This document shows, piece after piece, positions 1 to 10,376 of a stretch of DNA of 64,000 nucleotides. Both the position numbers and the translations under genes were made by a program. Numbering within the stretch: position 1 is the first letter of the stretch; every line of letters starts with the position of its first letter. Under the pieces are notes generated by a model. That model saw only the letters and a program-made list of their open reading frames with translations, did no database searches and was not told the origin of the DNA. Location: NCBI GenBank assembly GCA_018136815.1, contig CM030939.1, positions 4,457,419-4,521,418 on the forward strand. Direction: 5' to 3'. The DNA comes from Isochrysis galbana. Its lineage: Eukaryota > Haptophyta > Isochrysidales > Isochrysidaceae.

Positions 1-1204
1 CGTGTACCCTGTCTGCTCGCCTTGCTCGGCTCGCAAGGGCGCGTAGCGAGGGACCAGCGCACTTGCGCGTCAGACTGGTCTTCCACACCGGACGCCACGC
101 CGACGCCGCGTCCCACGCGCCCAGAGCCGAGGGGCGCCGTCGAGCACACCACATCGCCCCCTCCTCCCCGCCGCCCCACGCGAGCGACAAGACGGAGCGA
201 GCGAGCGACCACACACTTCAGTAAAGTAAAGTAGAGTACATACTCCCTCTAGACTCCAGAGGGAACCGCGGCCGGACGGAAATAGCATCACTTGACACCT
301 GTTCTCCACTTCTCCATACATTGGACTCGATCTATATTTAGTATCGCCGTAGAATAGTTGGTAAGCAATGTCAACCACGTAATTATCACGTGGAGGCTAG
401 CTTAGCTCGGAGGCGGTACGAATCGCGTCTCCGTTCTTTACCTCACCAGCGATTAGTTTTAGTTTATTAGTTTACGAAGACGGAGCCAGTGAGGGGCGAG
501 GGGCGACACGTTTGCACGTTTGGCGTTTGGCGTGGCTTCCGGCTTCTTTGTACTACTCGTACTACAACATAATCATAAGCTCTACGAGCTAGTATCGCAA
601 CCGTAGAGTCTCGAGGAGTACTCTACTCTAGCAGAGTAGAGTATAGTAGAACATAGAAAATAGGAGTAGAGGTGTAGAGGTAGAGGCTGGGGCTTCGTGC
701 GAACTTCGTGCACAAACGCGCTTCGCGGACAGGACATGCCCTTCCCCCAGCCTCCAGCCTCCCATGGCCCACTGACCACTGACCACTGACAGCTTCCCAG
801 CCAACCCTAAGCTGACTGGGGCTAGCACACTATCTAGGCCCGCGATTTGCGATTTGCTCACGGAAGAGCGCGCGCGAATCGTCGCGGGCGCCACGATAGC
901 AGCCGCTTACGCTTACGTCTTACGTGCGCGAGCGAGGCACGAGCGACCGAGCAGAGCCGCAAACCTCTCCCCCCATCCCCCATGCCACAAATTCCACAAA
1001 GGGTATTAAGGATTAAGGCTTGGTAAGGTGGAGTGGGAGCTGCTGAAGACGGGAGCCTCTGATGATGCTCATCACCGGGAATTCAGAATGAATTCACTAT
1101 AATCTTAATCTTATGATTGGCCGCCATGGAGGGGGGCCTCGCGCCCCGCGCCCCCCCCACTCTCTCGACTCCCCTCATGGGGGGCGAGAACGAGAACCAT
1201 CCAT
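1..1204. other. Intergenic, no gene recognised
   Basis: No reading frame here resembles a protein I recognise. The short frames on both strands are compositional. The stretch is moderately GC-rich with scattered A/T-rich patches. Confidence 0.5.
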
Positions 1205-1218
1205 AGGGCGGTCAAACA
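1205..1218 (+). repeat. Dispersed motif TAGGGCGGTCAAAC, copy 1
   Basis: The 14-base word AGGGCGGTCAAACA, or a close variant, recurs at 15975, 20877 and 34115, each time preceded by T. At 15975 and 34115 it opens a longer shared repeat. Here it lies about 90 bases before a LINE-type 5' stem-loop. It may be the terminus of a small element. Confidence 0.4.
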
Positions 1219-1304
1219 CAAACACGGCGCCTTTTAACTTCTAAGGGTGAAAATTCACTATAAGTCAAGATTGAGGTTTTATGTTTTATCACGCGATCTT
1301 TATC

Positions 1305-1658
1305 AACTAACGTTAAAACGATAGGGTCATGGAGCGCGCGCCGCCTCCCTCCCTCGCCGCCGCCGCCCTCGCCGCGATGGACGATACACTCATGGACACG
1401 CCCCTGCCGGCCTGTCGCCAAAGCGACCGCGCCAAGACGACCCGCCCAACCATGTGGGCGATGCAGCCGCCGCGCCACGCCCACTCGTCACCGCGAACAG
1501 CGAGACACCGGCATGCATGCTGGCAACAGGCAGCATGCAACACACCCAAGACAACATGTGAGGAGAGAATGACCAAAGAATTTTTTCAGAGGTTCAAGTC
1601 AAGAGCGACCAACAGCGCGATCCTGGAGATCTTCACAACGGACTCCTGGGATGCTCCG
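1305..1658 (+). mobile_element. Orphan 5' head of a LINE (stem-loop plus ORF1 start)
   Basis: An imperfect stem (CTAACGTT at 1307 with AACGATAG at 1317) is followed after four bases by ATGGAGCGCGCGCC at 1329. This matches the start of the LINE at 60089, where a stem-loop is followed by GGTC and ATGGAGCGCGCC. The frame opening at 1329 begins MERAPPPS, compared with MERATLPPS in the LINE. Only the first few hundred bases are present, and the inverted-end element at 1659 follows. LINE copies are normally truncated at the 5' end, so a copy keeping only its 5' end is unusual. Confidence 0.6.
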
Positions 1659-2572
1659 GGTGACACCCTAAGTTGTCTCATAGGTACCTACGGAGGTATT
1701 ATGCCATAGATAGGTATAGGTAGGGTCAATACCTATGTACCTCCGTAGTACATAGGTAGTCACCTTATTGTAGGTATGCCAGACCAATCACCATAGGTAC
1801 TATGATGTTGAATGCTGAATTTTGCGCCGCGGCGCGCGCGCGCGCGCACCGTCACCCGGGCCCCGACTGTATACCTACCGCGCATGCTCTTATAACAATT
1901 GTAGTGAGGTTAGCATTAGCAGGTAAGAGAGCAGCCTCTCTCTATTCTCTCTTTCTCTCTCCTCCTCAGGATTTCAAACACTCAGAGACATTATAGTTAT
2001 AGAGACATAGACCCAACCTATCAGTAGCTGACTACAGACTACAGACTACAGACTACAGACAGTAAGACACACTCACGTGTCACGTGCCATCATCGATATC
2101 GTCAAGCTCTTCGGGGATCATCTCAATGTCCCAGGGCAACGTCTTGCTTTCCCAACACTCCAACTGGCTCTTCAGAAGAAGGTTATTAGTGTACGCCCGC
2201 ATCAGGCGGTCGACCGTCTTTTGGCCGAGCCTATTCCTCTACTTCTTTGAGTGGATCCACCCTTCTACGGACCAAGCGTGCTCGCACCCAGATGCCGGAG
2301 CAAGTGAGTGCAAGCAAGCGCATCGCGGCATACCTGAGGCTGGGCCACGAGGCCATACATGCACCAACTACGCAACCTACGGCACTACGGAGTACCTACA
2401 CTCATATTGGAGTACCTACGCTCATATTACGCAGGCTTCTACGGCCATCGAGGCGGCCCGAGCCTCCGTAGTACCTATGGCATTTCCGTAGTATTATGCA
2501 TAGTACTATGCATAGGTCAAGGCTGAAAACCCCGTAGGTATTAGGTACCTACGGGACATCTTAGGTGACACC
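1659..2572. mobile_element. MITE-like element with TACCTA-rich inverted ends
   Basis: The left end at 1659 reads GGTGACACCCTAAGTTGTC and then TAGGTACCTA. The reverse complement of the right end, ending at 2572, reads GGTGTCACCTAAGATGTC and then TAGGTACCTA. The two ends therefore form an imperfect inverted repeat of about 35 bp. Further TAGGTA/TACCTA palindromes fill both subterminal regions (about 1670-1800 and 2380-2560). No transposase is visible inside and I could not identify a clean target duplication. The superfamily is unassigned. Confidence 0.55.
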
Positions 2573-2806
2573 ATCTAATCTATTCCGAATAAGAAGCACA
2601 TGTCGGCGAGGGGAATCACATCGGGCAACTTCCATCCAGTGGGAGCGGCTTCCATGTTTCTTAGGGCCGAATTTTAAGCTATCGAGACTTGTCCAAGAAG
2701 CGCCAGCCTCTAGAGTATGTAGAGAATGGAGAGGAGAGAGGAAAGAAACCAAAAATATGAAGGAAAGTCCTAAGAGTGCTGCGCTCGCTCCTCTCGGCGA
2801 GCGGCG

Positions 2807-3658
2807 ATGGCTGCGGGCTGCTCGTCTACCGGTCGGCGAGTGCCTACGCCGCCACTCGGCTTGTTCGCGGCGCCCAAGGCGTCGGGCGTGCGTCACCGGT
2901 GTCAATCATGCGTCGAACTCCAGCGTAAGTGCATCGTGCTCGAGCACGAGCTCGATGAGCTGGGCGCAGCTCATCAGACCCTCACCCACCAGCTGCAGCC
3001 ACTGAGTGAGAGGCTTGCGCAGCTCGAGGCGAGACCAGCAGGTGTGCCGCTGCGAAGCCTCGATCCGCGACGGTTCGTGCCAGAAGATCATGTCACTGAC
3101 ACCCAGTGGCAGCTCTTCGATACCCTCGTAACGGTCACCGTCGCAAATGCAAGACAATGGGCAGCATGTCGCCAATCAGCGCAGCGTGCTAGCGAGAGTA
3201 GTCGAGACGGACAGGCAGCGTCCACGGCCGAGAGCACTATTGATGCCGAGGGATCGAGCCACGGTTGCTGGGCGACTGACGAGCATCAGGAGGTTACTGC
3301 TCCGGCGCTGGCGGCCTTGCTGTACGGACGAGGCGCTGCCGCCGCAGTTTGTCCTGATGGCTCCATCTCCAAGCAGCTGGAAGAACTGCGCTTGCGACGA
3401 TGCGACTCGGTCCTCCGCGATTCCAGCGGAGTTCGTACGGGGCCAGTGAGCTGCGACGAGTTTGAACGCCTCGCCGTTGAGCTGGAGAAGCGGCTGAATG
3501 GGCGGCAGCGGGCGGCGATGATCCATCGCCTTGGTGGAGGCACAAAGTGGAGGGAGCTCGAGGAAACTAACGGGGCGCTCAATGAATTGAATGTGGCACT
3601 TACAAGGGAGACCAAAGCGCTTCGAGCACAGCTTGCGGCCGTTAAGCGATGGTTCTGA
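2807..3658 (+). CDS. Coiled-coil protein of unknown function
   Basis: This is an open frame of 283 codons on the plus strand. The N-terminal 30 residues are low-complexity and end in a CQSC pair. Residues 36-76 carry leucine-spaced heptads typical of a coiled coil (for example LEHELDEL and LSERLAQLEAR). A second helical, charged segment with heptad leucines spans about 219-283. Between them lies a Ser/Ala-rich linker. I recognise no family. The Met at 2807 is the first one ahead of the heptads, but the frame is open farther upstream, so an upstream exon is possible. It could also be an old retroelement ORF1, since such proteins are often coiled coils. The existence of a gene is moderately supported. 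Confidence 0.4.
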   Translation: MAAGCSSTGRRVPTPPLGLFAAPKASGVRHRCQSCVELQRKCIVLEHELDELGAAHQTLTHQLQPLSERLAQLEARPAGVPLRSLDPRRFVPEDHVTDTQWQLFDTLVTVTVANARQWAACRQSAQRASESSRDGQAASTAESTIDAEGSSHGCWATDEHQEVTAPALAALLYGRGAAAAVCPDGSISKQLEELRLRRCDSVLRDSSGVRTGPVSCDEFERLAVELEKRLNGRQRAAMIHRLGGGTKWRELEETNGALNELNVALTRETKALRAQLAAVKRWF

Positions 3659-4079
3659 TGAGAAGCTCGTGCACGAGCTCATCCCTGGAGGAGTTTTGAT
3701 GTCCAACTGGAGAGCGTTCGATATAGGGTTGGTACCCTCTGCGGATCGAGGTAGCCCCTCTCCGCAGTATAGGCCCAACCTCCTCAGTACTGGGCGGACC
3801 TCCTCGCGGTATCGGGTACTCCCTCCCTTCCTCCTCGCAGTATCGGGAGGACCCCCGACACAAGCCCACTGCTTAGTATTGAGGGAAGAGGTGGGGCGGG
3901 AGGAGGCCGGGCTAGGGGCGGGCGTCCCTGCATCTAGCCTATCAGCCGCCAGCACTCGCGCTGCCACTTGTCTCGCACATGGCACATGGAGGGCTCCGCC
4001 CATCGTTTGTGTCACATGGGCGTTGAGCTTGGAAGACGAGAAGGTGCATGTAACCACTTACTACTCGGCATTCGACCGC
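3659..4079. other. Intergenic with degenerate short tandem repeats
   Basis: Between about 3720 and 3870 a degenerate unit containing GCAGTAT and CCTCCTC recurs several times at roughly 25-30 base spacing. No gene is recognised here. Confidence 0.35.
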
Positions 4080-4680
4080 AACCTACTTTTATAAGTGATA
4101 AGTGGGGGTCAATGGGGGCCTCGCGCCCCCCTCTCTCCATCGCGGACACCCCCCGGGGTGGGCCCGTACAATCAACCCCAGCCCCTGCCCTCTGGCAGGT
4201 GCTGGGCAATCAACATTCTGGCCCAGGCCCCTAGTGGGCGCGGGCCGCGACTCGCACTCCCACGCCCAGCTTGGGCCTGCCCTCGAGTTGGCTCCCCCCC
4301 CATGCCCCTGGTCGCGAGGCAGACGCAGGGGACTTCGGCGGCGGCTCCCAGGGCCAGCGAGGCAAGCGTGAGAGAGGCAGAGGGAGTCAGGGGCTGAGCC
4401 CCAGCCTCCACTGCCCCCTGAGCTGCCCTAGCTGGTCCTCTGGGAGCCCCCATAGGGCCTCTGAGAGCAGGCCGGCCGTGGCGCGCCGCATGGCGACGCG
4501 CCGCAGGGACGGAGGTGGAGGAGAACGGAGAGAGGGAGAGGGGGAGGGGGGGGGTTGCAGCCCCCCCAATGGAGTGCGTAAGTAACGGGTCCCGTTTGCG
4601 TTAGCAAACGGGCGGAGAGGGGCGGCTGGCGACAGGAGGGAGATGAGGAGGGAGAGGCTCAAGGCGCATTAAACGAGCCT
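4080..4680 (+). mobile_element. Short retroposon, family A, copy 1
   Basis: The element opens with AACCTACTTTTATAAGTG, a small stem around TTAT, followed by GGGGGTCAATGGGGGCC. A very GC-rich body follows, then a polypurine stretch. At 4591-4612 there is a perfect 9-bp hairpin, CCCGTTTGC / GCAAACGGG. A second copy at 36202-36830 shares the same order of parts. The layout parallels family B (copies at 10377 and elsewhere), though most of the sequence differs. There is no credible coding frame, so it is probably non-autonomous. Confidence 0.6.
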
Positions 4681-4686
4681 CAGCCG

Positions 4687-4714
4687 GAGATCATAAACCA
4701 CATTTTATGATCTC
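4687..4714. repeat. Perfect 11-bp hairpin
   Basis: GAGATCATAAA (4687-4697) and TTTATGATCTC (4704-4714) form a perfect inverted repeat around a 6-base loop. It immediately follows the family A element. It could be the 5' stem-loop of another retroposon, but the sequence downstream (4715-5450) matches nothing else in the window. Confidence 0.6.
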
Positions 4715-5449
4715 GGAACGGGCGCAAAGTGCACAATGGCATCGACAATGTCAAGAAGTGGAATTCCTGTTCCCCCTGCGGAGGCGGAGGTCCGGTCCCC
4801 GGTCGGCGTGTTTTCCGCGCGGGGGGGGGGATCTTGGACCTTTCGCCGGCGTCCTCTGCGAGCCCGTCTCCCAAGGTGGGGGGTGCAGCAGAGGTGGCAG
4901 CTATGCAGTTTGACGAAACAGTGGGGAGGCGCGGGCAATCGTTCCCCAGGGGGGAGAGATTTTCCCCATTGCAGCAATGGGGGCTTCCTTGCTCGAGCTG
5001 CCCGACTTTGCAACGCTGCTGCGCCTGGTAGCAACCTCGAAGAAGCCCGGTGCCTTCCGGGGAGATTCGACGCGCCTCGTAGCGGCTGATGTGACGATTC
5101 GACACGGGTGACGACCTCGAGCGTCCCGACGTCTCGAGGGCTCTAAGAATAGATGCTGAGGGATGGATTTTGGAGTCATTCGATGTGGATTTGTTGTTTG
5201 TTGTTTTGCCACCCTTGAACTGTCGAGTGCGGGCGGTTCTGGCTGTGGCTGTCACTGAAGTTGTTGAGTGATTTGGCCATATGGTCCAGGTCCCACCACT
5301 TGGAGGAGCGTGTGGCGCGATCGGCGGCCGCTGAGTCGAAGAAAAAATTTTCAACGAATTTGTCGAGTTTATTCGTTGTGGTGTTGTACGTTGTACCCTT
5401 GAGCGGCGTCGTCGAGCGCGCTATGGGTATGGTTGTAGAAGTTGGGGTG
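4715..5449. other. Unassigned stretch with overlapping open frames
   Basis: Frames of up to 224 codons (minus strand) and 117 codons (plus strand) overlap here. Their composition is Pro/Arg/Gly-rich and none shows a motif I recognise. The stretch follows directly after the hairpin at 4687, so it may be the body of another mobile element. Confidence 0.3.
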
Positions 5450-5622
5450 GTCTCTCGGCGGGGGTACCACGTTAGAAATTGTAGTCTTGTAAGAGGTCTT
5501 GTTGGCTAGCATCCCTAGCCACATACACCGGACGAGCCATGCACCAACCGCGCACACCCCCATCGCGGGGGAGGGGCTCCGTTGCCGATGAGGCACGGTC
5601 CCTCAGCACTAGGATTAAACTA
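5450..5622 (-). mobile_element. SINE-like repeat, copy 1
   Basis: Read on the minus strand, this matches 14634-14790 (+) over about 150 bases. Shared blocks include GGCAACGGAGCCCCT, GGGGGTGTGCGCGGTTGGTG, GGCTAGGGATGCTAGCCAAC and CAAGACTACAATT. The copy here continues into TAACGTGGTACCCCCGCCGA, which is also seen at 15940-15970. A third copy of only the 5' half lies at 54028-54120. Small size, no coding capacity and dispersed copies suggest a SINE. I did not see a clear tRNA-type box A/box B pair. Confidence 0.55.
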
Positions 5623-5665
5623 GGACAACAAGAAAACTCTGACAGAGTGGCAGCGCAGTCTACTT

Positions 5666-6970
5666 GTGGGCTGCTCGTCCACACCGATGTGTTCCGAGGA
5701 GCTCGAGCTCTTTCGGAGCGTCAGCTCAGTCATGGGCGACTTGGTTCGCGTGGTGGAGGCGGCGTCGGTTCGCTCGCTGTACCTATCTGAGTTGATACAG
5801 TCGGACGCAATCGTCGAGGCCGACGGGACGATCTCCTTCGCACAGCCTGATGAGCACGTCCCTCTTCTCCTCGCACTCGCTCTCGCTTGGCTCGAGCACG
5901 GCGCAGCAGCGCGCATGCTGCTCTGCGGCGTTGGCGGGGGAAACGTGATGCGGTGCATCGCGCGGCTGATCCCTCTCGCACGGGTCCATGGCGTCGAGCT
6001 GGAGCCAGAAGTCCTCGAGGCAGCCATCAAGTACTTCGGACTTGAGCTGGGAGAGCTCATCACAGCGGAGGTGGACGACGCTAGAGCATTCCTCAAACGA
6101 TGTGCATCAGCGATCAAGGGGAGGTCAGAGAGTGAGAGTGAGGTGGCCTCAAGCGAACATGAGAGGCAGGAATATCGCACCGAGAGTAGGGCAACCATGA
6201 GCACACCAAGAAACGAGCACCCATCGGATGACGCGAAGCCATTCGACGTGCTGATGATTGATTGTTTTTCTGGGGAGGGGCTTGCTGAAGCTGTACTCAA
6301 CGGCTCGGCACTACGACATGCTGCCGCATGTCTGACCCCAGTCCTGCATTGCGGCGAACAGGACACCTGCAGTTCGCCGTGCGCCACTTTTGGGGGATTA
6401 TGTATCGTGAATTTGCATACGGCCCGGGGCAAGGAGGCGATGGGTGACACCGATTACATTGTTTCAAAAAAGGTGAGTGACTATCGTGTCGATACACCAT
6501 CCCAAGTATAACAGCACGAAGTGTTGGAGCGGCCGTGCATGGCATTGCGGTGGGCTCGCGTCGCCATGCGCTGTGTGCAGTGGCCCCGTTGACTACTCTT
6601 ACATGGTGACACTCAGGTACTTCGCCGGCTCTGCCGGCTGTTCTCTCATGTCTACACACTGGAGTGCCTCTCGGTGCAAAACGTGCTGGCGCTGTGCCAC
6701 CAAGGCGACGAGCTCCTCGAGCTGGAGGAGTGGCAAAATCAACTTGCACGCGCACTTAGCACACCAGGGTTTGAGGCAGTGTTGGGCTCAAGATTGACTA
6801 GAGGCAAAGAGGACAGGGTAATGCTAGGTGGGAGCCAGAGAATTGATAGCCAACGCAGCAAAGGTGAGATCTTAGGTGGCAGAGGTGTGGGCGAGGCTGC
6901 ACTGACGCTTGACAGCATTCTAGAGCGGCTAAACTACATTGGCGGAAAGGATAACCCCCCTGATCTGTGA
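5666..6970 (+). CDS. Spermidine-synthase-fold SAM methyltransferase
   Basis: There are two exons, 5666-6472 and 6617-6970, giving about 386 residues. The intron has a GTGAGT donor and CAG acceptor in phase 0. Residues 84-92 carry the SAM-binding glycine loop (LLCGVGGG), followed by the acidic strand end HGVELEPEVLEAA and then FDVLMIDCF. These are the motif order of the spermine/spermidine synthase and METTL13-like fold. Exon 2 restores the expected continuation, with LFSHVYTLECLSVQN after VSKK. A low-complexity insert lies at about 150-190. It probably methylates a protein or small substrate rather than making polyamines, because I see no clear putrescine-site motif. The first in-frame Met was chosen as start. 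Family assignment is good and the substrate is unknown. Confidence 0.8.
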
Positions 6971-6989
6971 CAGTGGTTAGTGGGTTAAG

Positions 6990-7265
6990 ATGGGTGGTAT
7001 AAAAAAAATTCTTGAAGGTGCCCGCTAAGCTACTACTGACTCACACTCTCTCGCGTTTCCTATGCCATCGCCTATACCCCCACCTCTACTCCCCCGCCCG
7101 CTCCCCCCCTCGTTCCTTTTTTTTCGGTTTTGGGGGGTCGGCCCACGTACACTACTTTGGGCCTAGCGTTTGTGGGAGGGGAGGGGCAGGCCTCTTGCAT
7201 TCGTTCCGCATTAGTCTCAGGTCTGGTCCGTCCCTGTGTGGGGGCCAAGCCTCTCGGCCTTCCCC
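6990..7265 (-). mobile_element. LINE 3'-tail fragment, copy 1
   Basis: This stretch resembles the 3' untranslated tail that follows the LINE C-terminal coding fragment at 54345-54710. Both show, read on the plus strand, TTCGGTTT, GGGGTC, a CGTACACTAC/GGTACGCTAC block, GGCCTRG and GGGCAGGCCT in the same order. It starts 20 bases after the methyltransferase stop codon and its orientation is minus. It is diverged and carries no coding sequence. Confidence 0.5.
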
Positions 7266-7304
7266 AATGGATTTCTCGAGCGGAGGCATATTGCCTCCTG
7301 CGGC

Positions 7305-7515
7305 AACTAAGTTTATACTTAGTTCGCCCATGGGGGGGCACGAGCCCCCCTTTCTCTCCACTCCTCCCCTGCCATGGGGGAGGAACCGCCCATGCTCCTG
7401 GCACGCCTGATGGCTTGCCAGGAGGCCACTGCCCTGCTGACCCTCTCTCCCACTGACAGGCTTGCCTGATTCGCCCATCCTGGCCCGGCGTGGCCGGCCC
7501 ATCCATTGGAGGAGC
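7305..7515 (+). mobile_element. Short retroposon, family B, 5' head only
   Basis: The copy opens with CTAAGT-TTAT-ACTTAG, a perfect 6-bp stem, followed by TTCGCCCATGGGGGG as in the complete copy at 10377. The match stops after about 200 bases, so the copy lacks the internal hairpins and the 3' module. Confidence 0.7.
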
Positions 7516-7820
7516 ATCCGCGAACTTGTCACGCTGGGCCCTTCTGGCATGAGCTTAGCATTCACCAACCTGACCCAGACCTAGAGAGTGCGAGCTGCTA
7601 TGCATATTCGAAATGAAATTGAAATTGTTTGCTTCAGCCCCTCCGCATAACATGAGAACATTACCCCCAACGAGTTGCTCCTACAACGCCGCACGCATAC
7701 TGCATGCCGCATTTAGGCCATCTTAACCTAATCGCTCTCCGGACAGCACGGCCCGATGAAGCACTTAAGGAGATGATTGGTTGCGTGCATGAATGATCTT
7801 ATGCGTAAGTCATATAGAAA
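7516..7820. other. Intergenic
   Basis: I recognise nothing here. It lies between a truncated family B copy and the 3' end of the AAR2 gene and probably includes the AAR2 3' untranslated region. Confidence 0.5.
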
Positions 7821-9778
7821 TCATAGATCGACGACCACTGGCTCGTCGTCGTCTCCACCGGCTGCCGCACTGCCCTCATCCAAATCAAGCCGAAACCTCT
7901 CCTTGACGAATTCGCGAAGTCGATGTGTCTCGGCCCGGAGGGCCGGTGAGATGCCCGAGTGCGTCTCATCGAGCCTTTGCACAAGGCCACCCAAAGACCG
8001 GAGGAGAAAATTGTCCGCTGACAGGTCGTCTTCGAAGAAGTCGACCGGTGCAAAGGCAAGCTGCGCTCGTAGCGTTTGGAGGAAGTGGATATACAAAGCC
8101 TGGCGTTGGACTGAGAGCGAGTGGGGTGGAGGATTAGCGATTCATCTCGCCAACTCGACAAAGGAATTGAGAGAAAGGCCCAATCATCTAGATTGACTCC
8201 GCAAGAGGAAGCATGGCAGGGTTAGGCCATGAAAAGCGGACGTTGCATGTGAGGGTTGTGTTTTGGTCGCTGTGGTATGGGTGCAAGTCTTGCATGCCTG
8301 TGAGGAGTGATGGATCGACTCGAGAAGTCCCACGCGCGTACGATGGGTTGGGGGCTGAACTCACCCAGAGCTACATCACATGAACACAGTAAATGGATCA
8401 GCTGCTTCCACGCCTCCAACGAACGCAGGCAAGATAGTCGGAGGAAGAGGAGGAACGCAAGTTGTAGCTCCCCAAGAAGAGACGCCTCGGGAGTAGAAAG
8501 GCGAGCAGTCACCGTATTAGTGAGCGAGGGCGGCACAGCGGCCGATTGATCAGGGGCGCCAGCATCTGCATTGGACGGCTCTGCAGCCCTGCCGATGTGC
8601 CCCGTTTCTGCAATGCCCTCGGGCGCATCTCCTGCCCCGCCAAAGTCGGTTTGCAACAGGATCGAGAGCCACTCGGACCGGTCTATGAGGAAGGAGGTCA
8701 GATCCCTACCCGTCCGCCCACCGATGCCACGGTCACCTCGCGCGCGCGGAGCGCTCGGGTCAACCTGCACAAAGCGAGCTGTGGCACGAACCGACGCGTC
8801 TTGCACGAGATCCCCGGTACTCGACGTCAAATTGCGCGATTCCTCAATGCCACTAACGCGGGCGCTGCCCTCGGCGCCGCTGCCATTTGTGCGCGCATCA
8901 TGTTTGACCGCGCGTCGTGCCAATGCGTCGTCACCGTCGTGTGCGAGCCGTCTCTTCTCCATTGCAGCGAGGATCTCTTCCTCGTCTACGGCAGAGGGTG
9001 CGACGAGCTCGCCAAGCCTCAACCCTGCGCGGCGCAGCACCCTCTCATCAATTTGGTTTGAGAGGGCCGTCCATGTGTCCCATGTCGCCAGAGGGTACGG
9101 TGCCAGCTGCGAGTCATTGAAGAAGGCGCGTGTCGCTCTTGCATGAGGCTCTGACTCGTCTGGCCCAAGCGGGAGCAGCAGCTCCGTCGCCGCGCTCCAT
9201 TGGAATACGCTAACTTCTGCCGTGCCTAGTCGGAGGAAGACTCCTGTGCAGTCGTCCTCAGTGCCATAGACCATCAGGTGAGTACCTATGGGGATCATCT
9301 TCATGCCGAGGAACTTGTCACCTGCGCGCGACAGGCAAGATGGACACTCACGTGAAGCGGCGAACCTAGGCGGGTGCGTGCGGGTCCCTCTGCTGATGGC
9401 ATCTGATGCGTGGAGAGGAGAGCTGCATTCGTGGACGGGTGGTGGAATGGAGACAAGCGGTGAGGAACGGAAGCGGGAGGGAAAGGAGAGCATCCGGGAT
9501 GAAATAGCGGGAGTTCAACGTAAGGGGAGGGGGCGGGGGCAGGAAGAGAGCGGCAGGAGAGGGGGGCGGGGGGCAGACGGACGGACAGACAGAGAACGAA
9601 GTGGGAGAAGAGAGAGAGAAAGGTGGGGGGTAGGGGGAGCGGACTGCGCACCAACGGTGTAGCTGCGCAAATCGAGACCAAACTGCCTTCCAGTGGGTAG
9701 GCCGAGCGCCACCACCGCCGCACCCCGCTGTGCCAGCTCGATCGCCTCCTCGCGCGAGAGCGCTGGCAGCTCCGCCAT
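7821..9778 (-). CDS. AAR2: AAR2-like U5 snRNP assembly factor
   Basis: Three exons (9652-9778, 8365-9321, 7821-8110) encode about 457 residues. Exon 1 holds the conserved start, with ALGLPTGRQFGLDLRSYTV. Exon 2 continues with DKFLGMKMIPIGTHLMVY, then the middle domain, then LLGELQLAFLLFLRLSC and EAWKQLIHLLC. Exon 3 supplies ALYIHFLQTLRAQL, APVDFFEDDLSADNFL and a C-terminus ending in EPVVVDL, as in known AAR2 proteins. Both introns are GT-AG (phase 1) and restore the family's continuity. AAR2 binds Prp8 and blocks premature Brr2 loading during U5 snRNP maturation in the nucleus. The protein is longer than the roughly 384-residue human form because of a charged, probably disordered insert in the middle. 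The first intron is strongly pyrimidine-rich on the sense strand. Confidence 0.88.
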
Positions 9779-10376
9779 CCGGCCGCCACTTCACTCACAG
9801 ACAGAGAGACGGCAGGAGCCTAGTTATGTAATCTTCGCCGGAGGCGAGGAAAATTTTGAATAATACGTATTCAACGGGCCATGTCCATGTCTTGAATAAT
9901 TCAAGAATACAACCGTGTAATTCACGCGGCCCCCACAACAACGTCTATTTTTACCATCATAGTACGTATATTAAATAAATATTATAAGTCACATATAAAA
10001 GATATAACATATAACTCGCCACTCGCCACTCGTCGCACTCGTCCCTCCCTCTTCCCTCCTCTCTCCTCTCTCCTCTCCTCTCCTCTCTCATCATGAATCC
10101 CCAGAGCAGCACACCTGCCATGCTCAGTCTGCAAACCATCCACAAGACATCGCGACCAACGGCGTGAAGACGCTCAAGGCTCCCGTTAAGCCTCCATTGC
10201 GCAAGGGCAACCTCTGGGCTACGGTCACCATCATCACTGAGCACCCGACGACGCCAAGGGTTCGCTGCAACAACTGCGGAGGTCGTTTGCCTTCATTTGG
10301 TACCCCTCGTTTCCAAATACACGATGCGGGGCCCCGCTCCCGGCACAAAAAAGAATCTTCAAATATTTGAGCAATC

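Noticed and set aside
4680-5354. Minus-strand frame of 224 codons as a gene
   Set aside because: No motif or recognisable domain, and overlapping plus-strand frames of equal quality. Left as unassigned.
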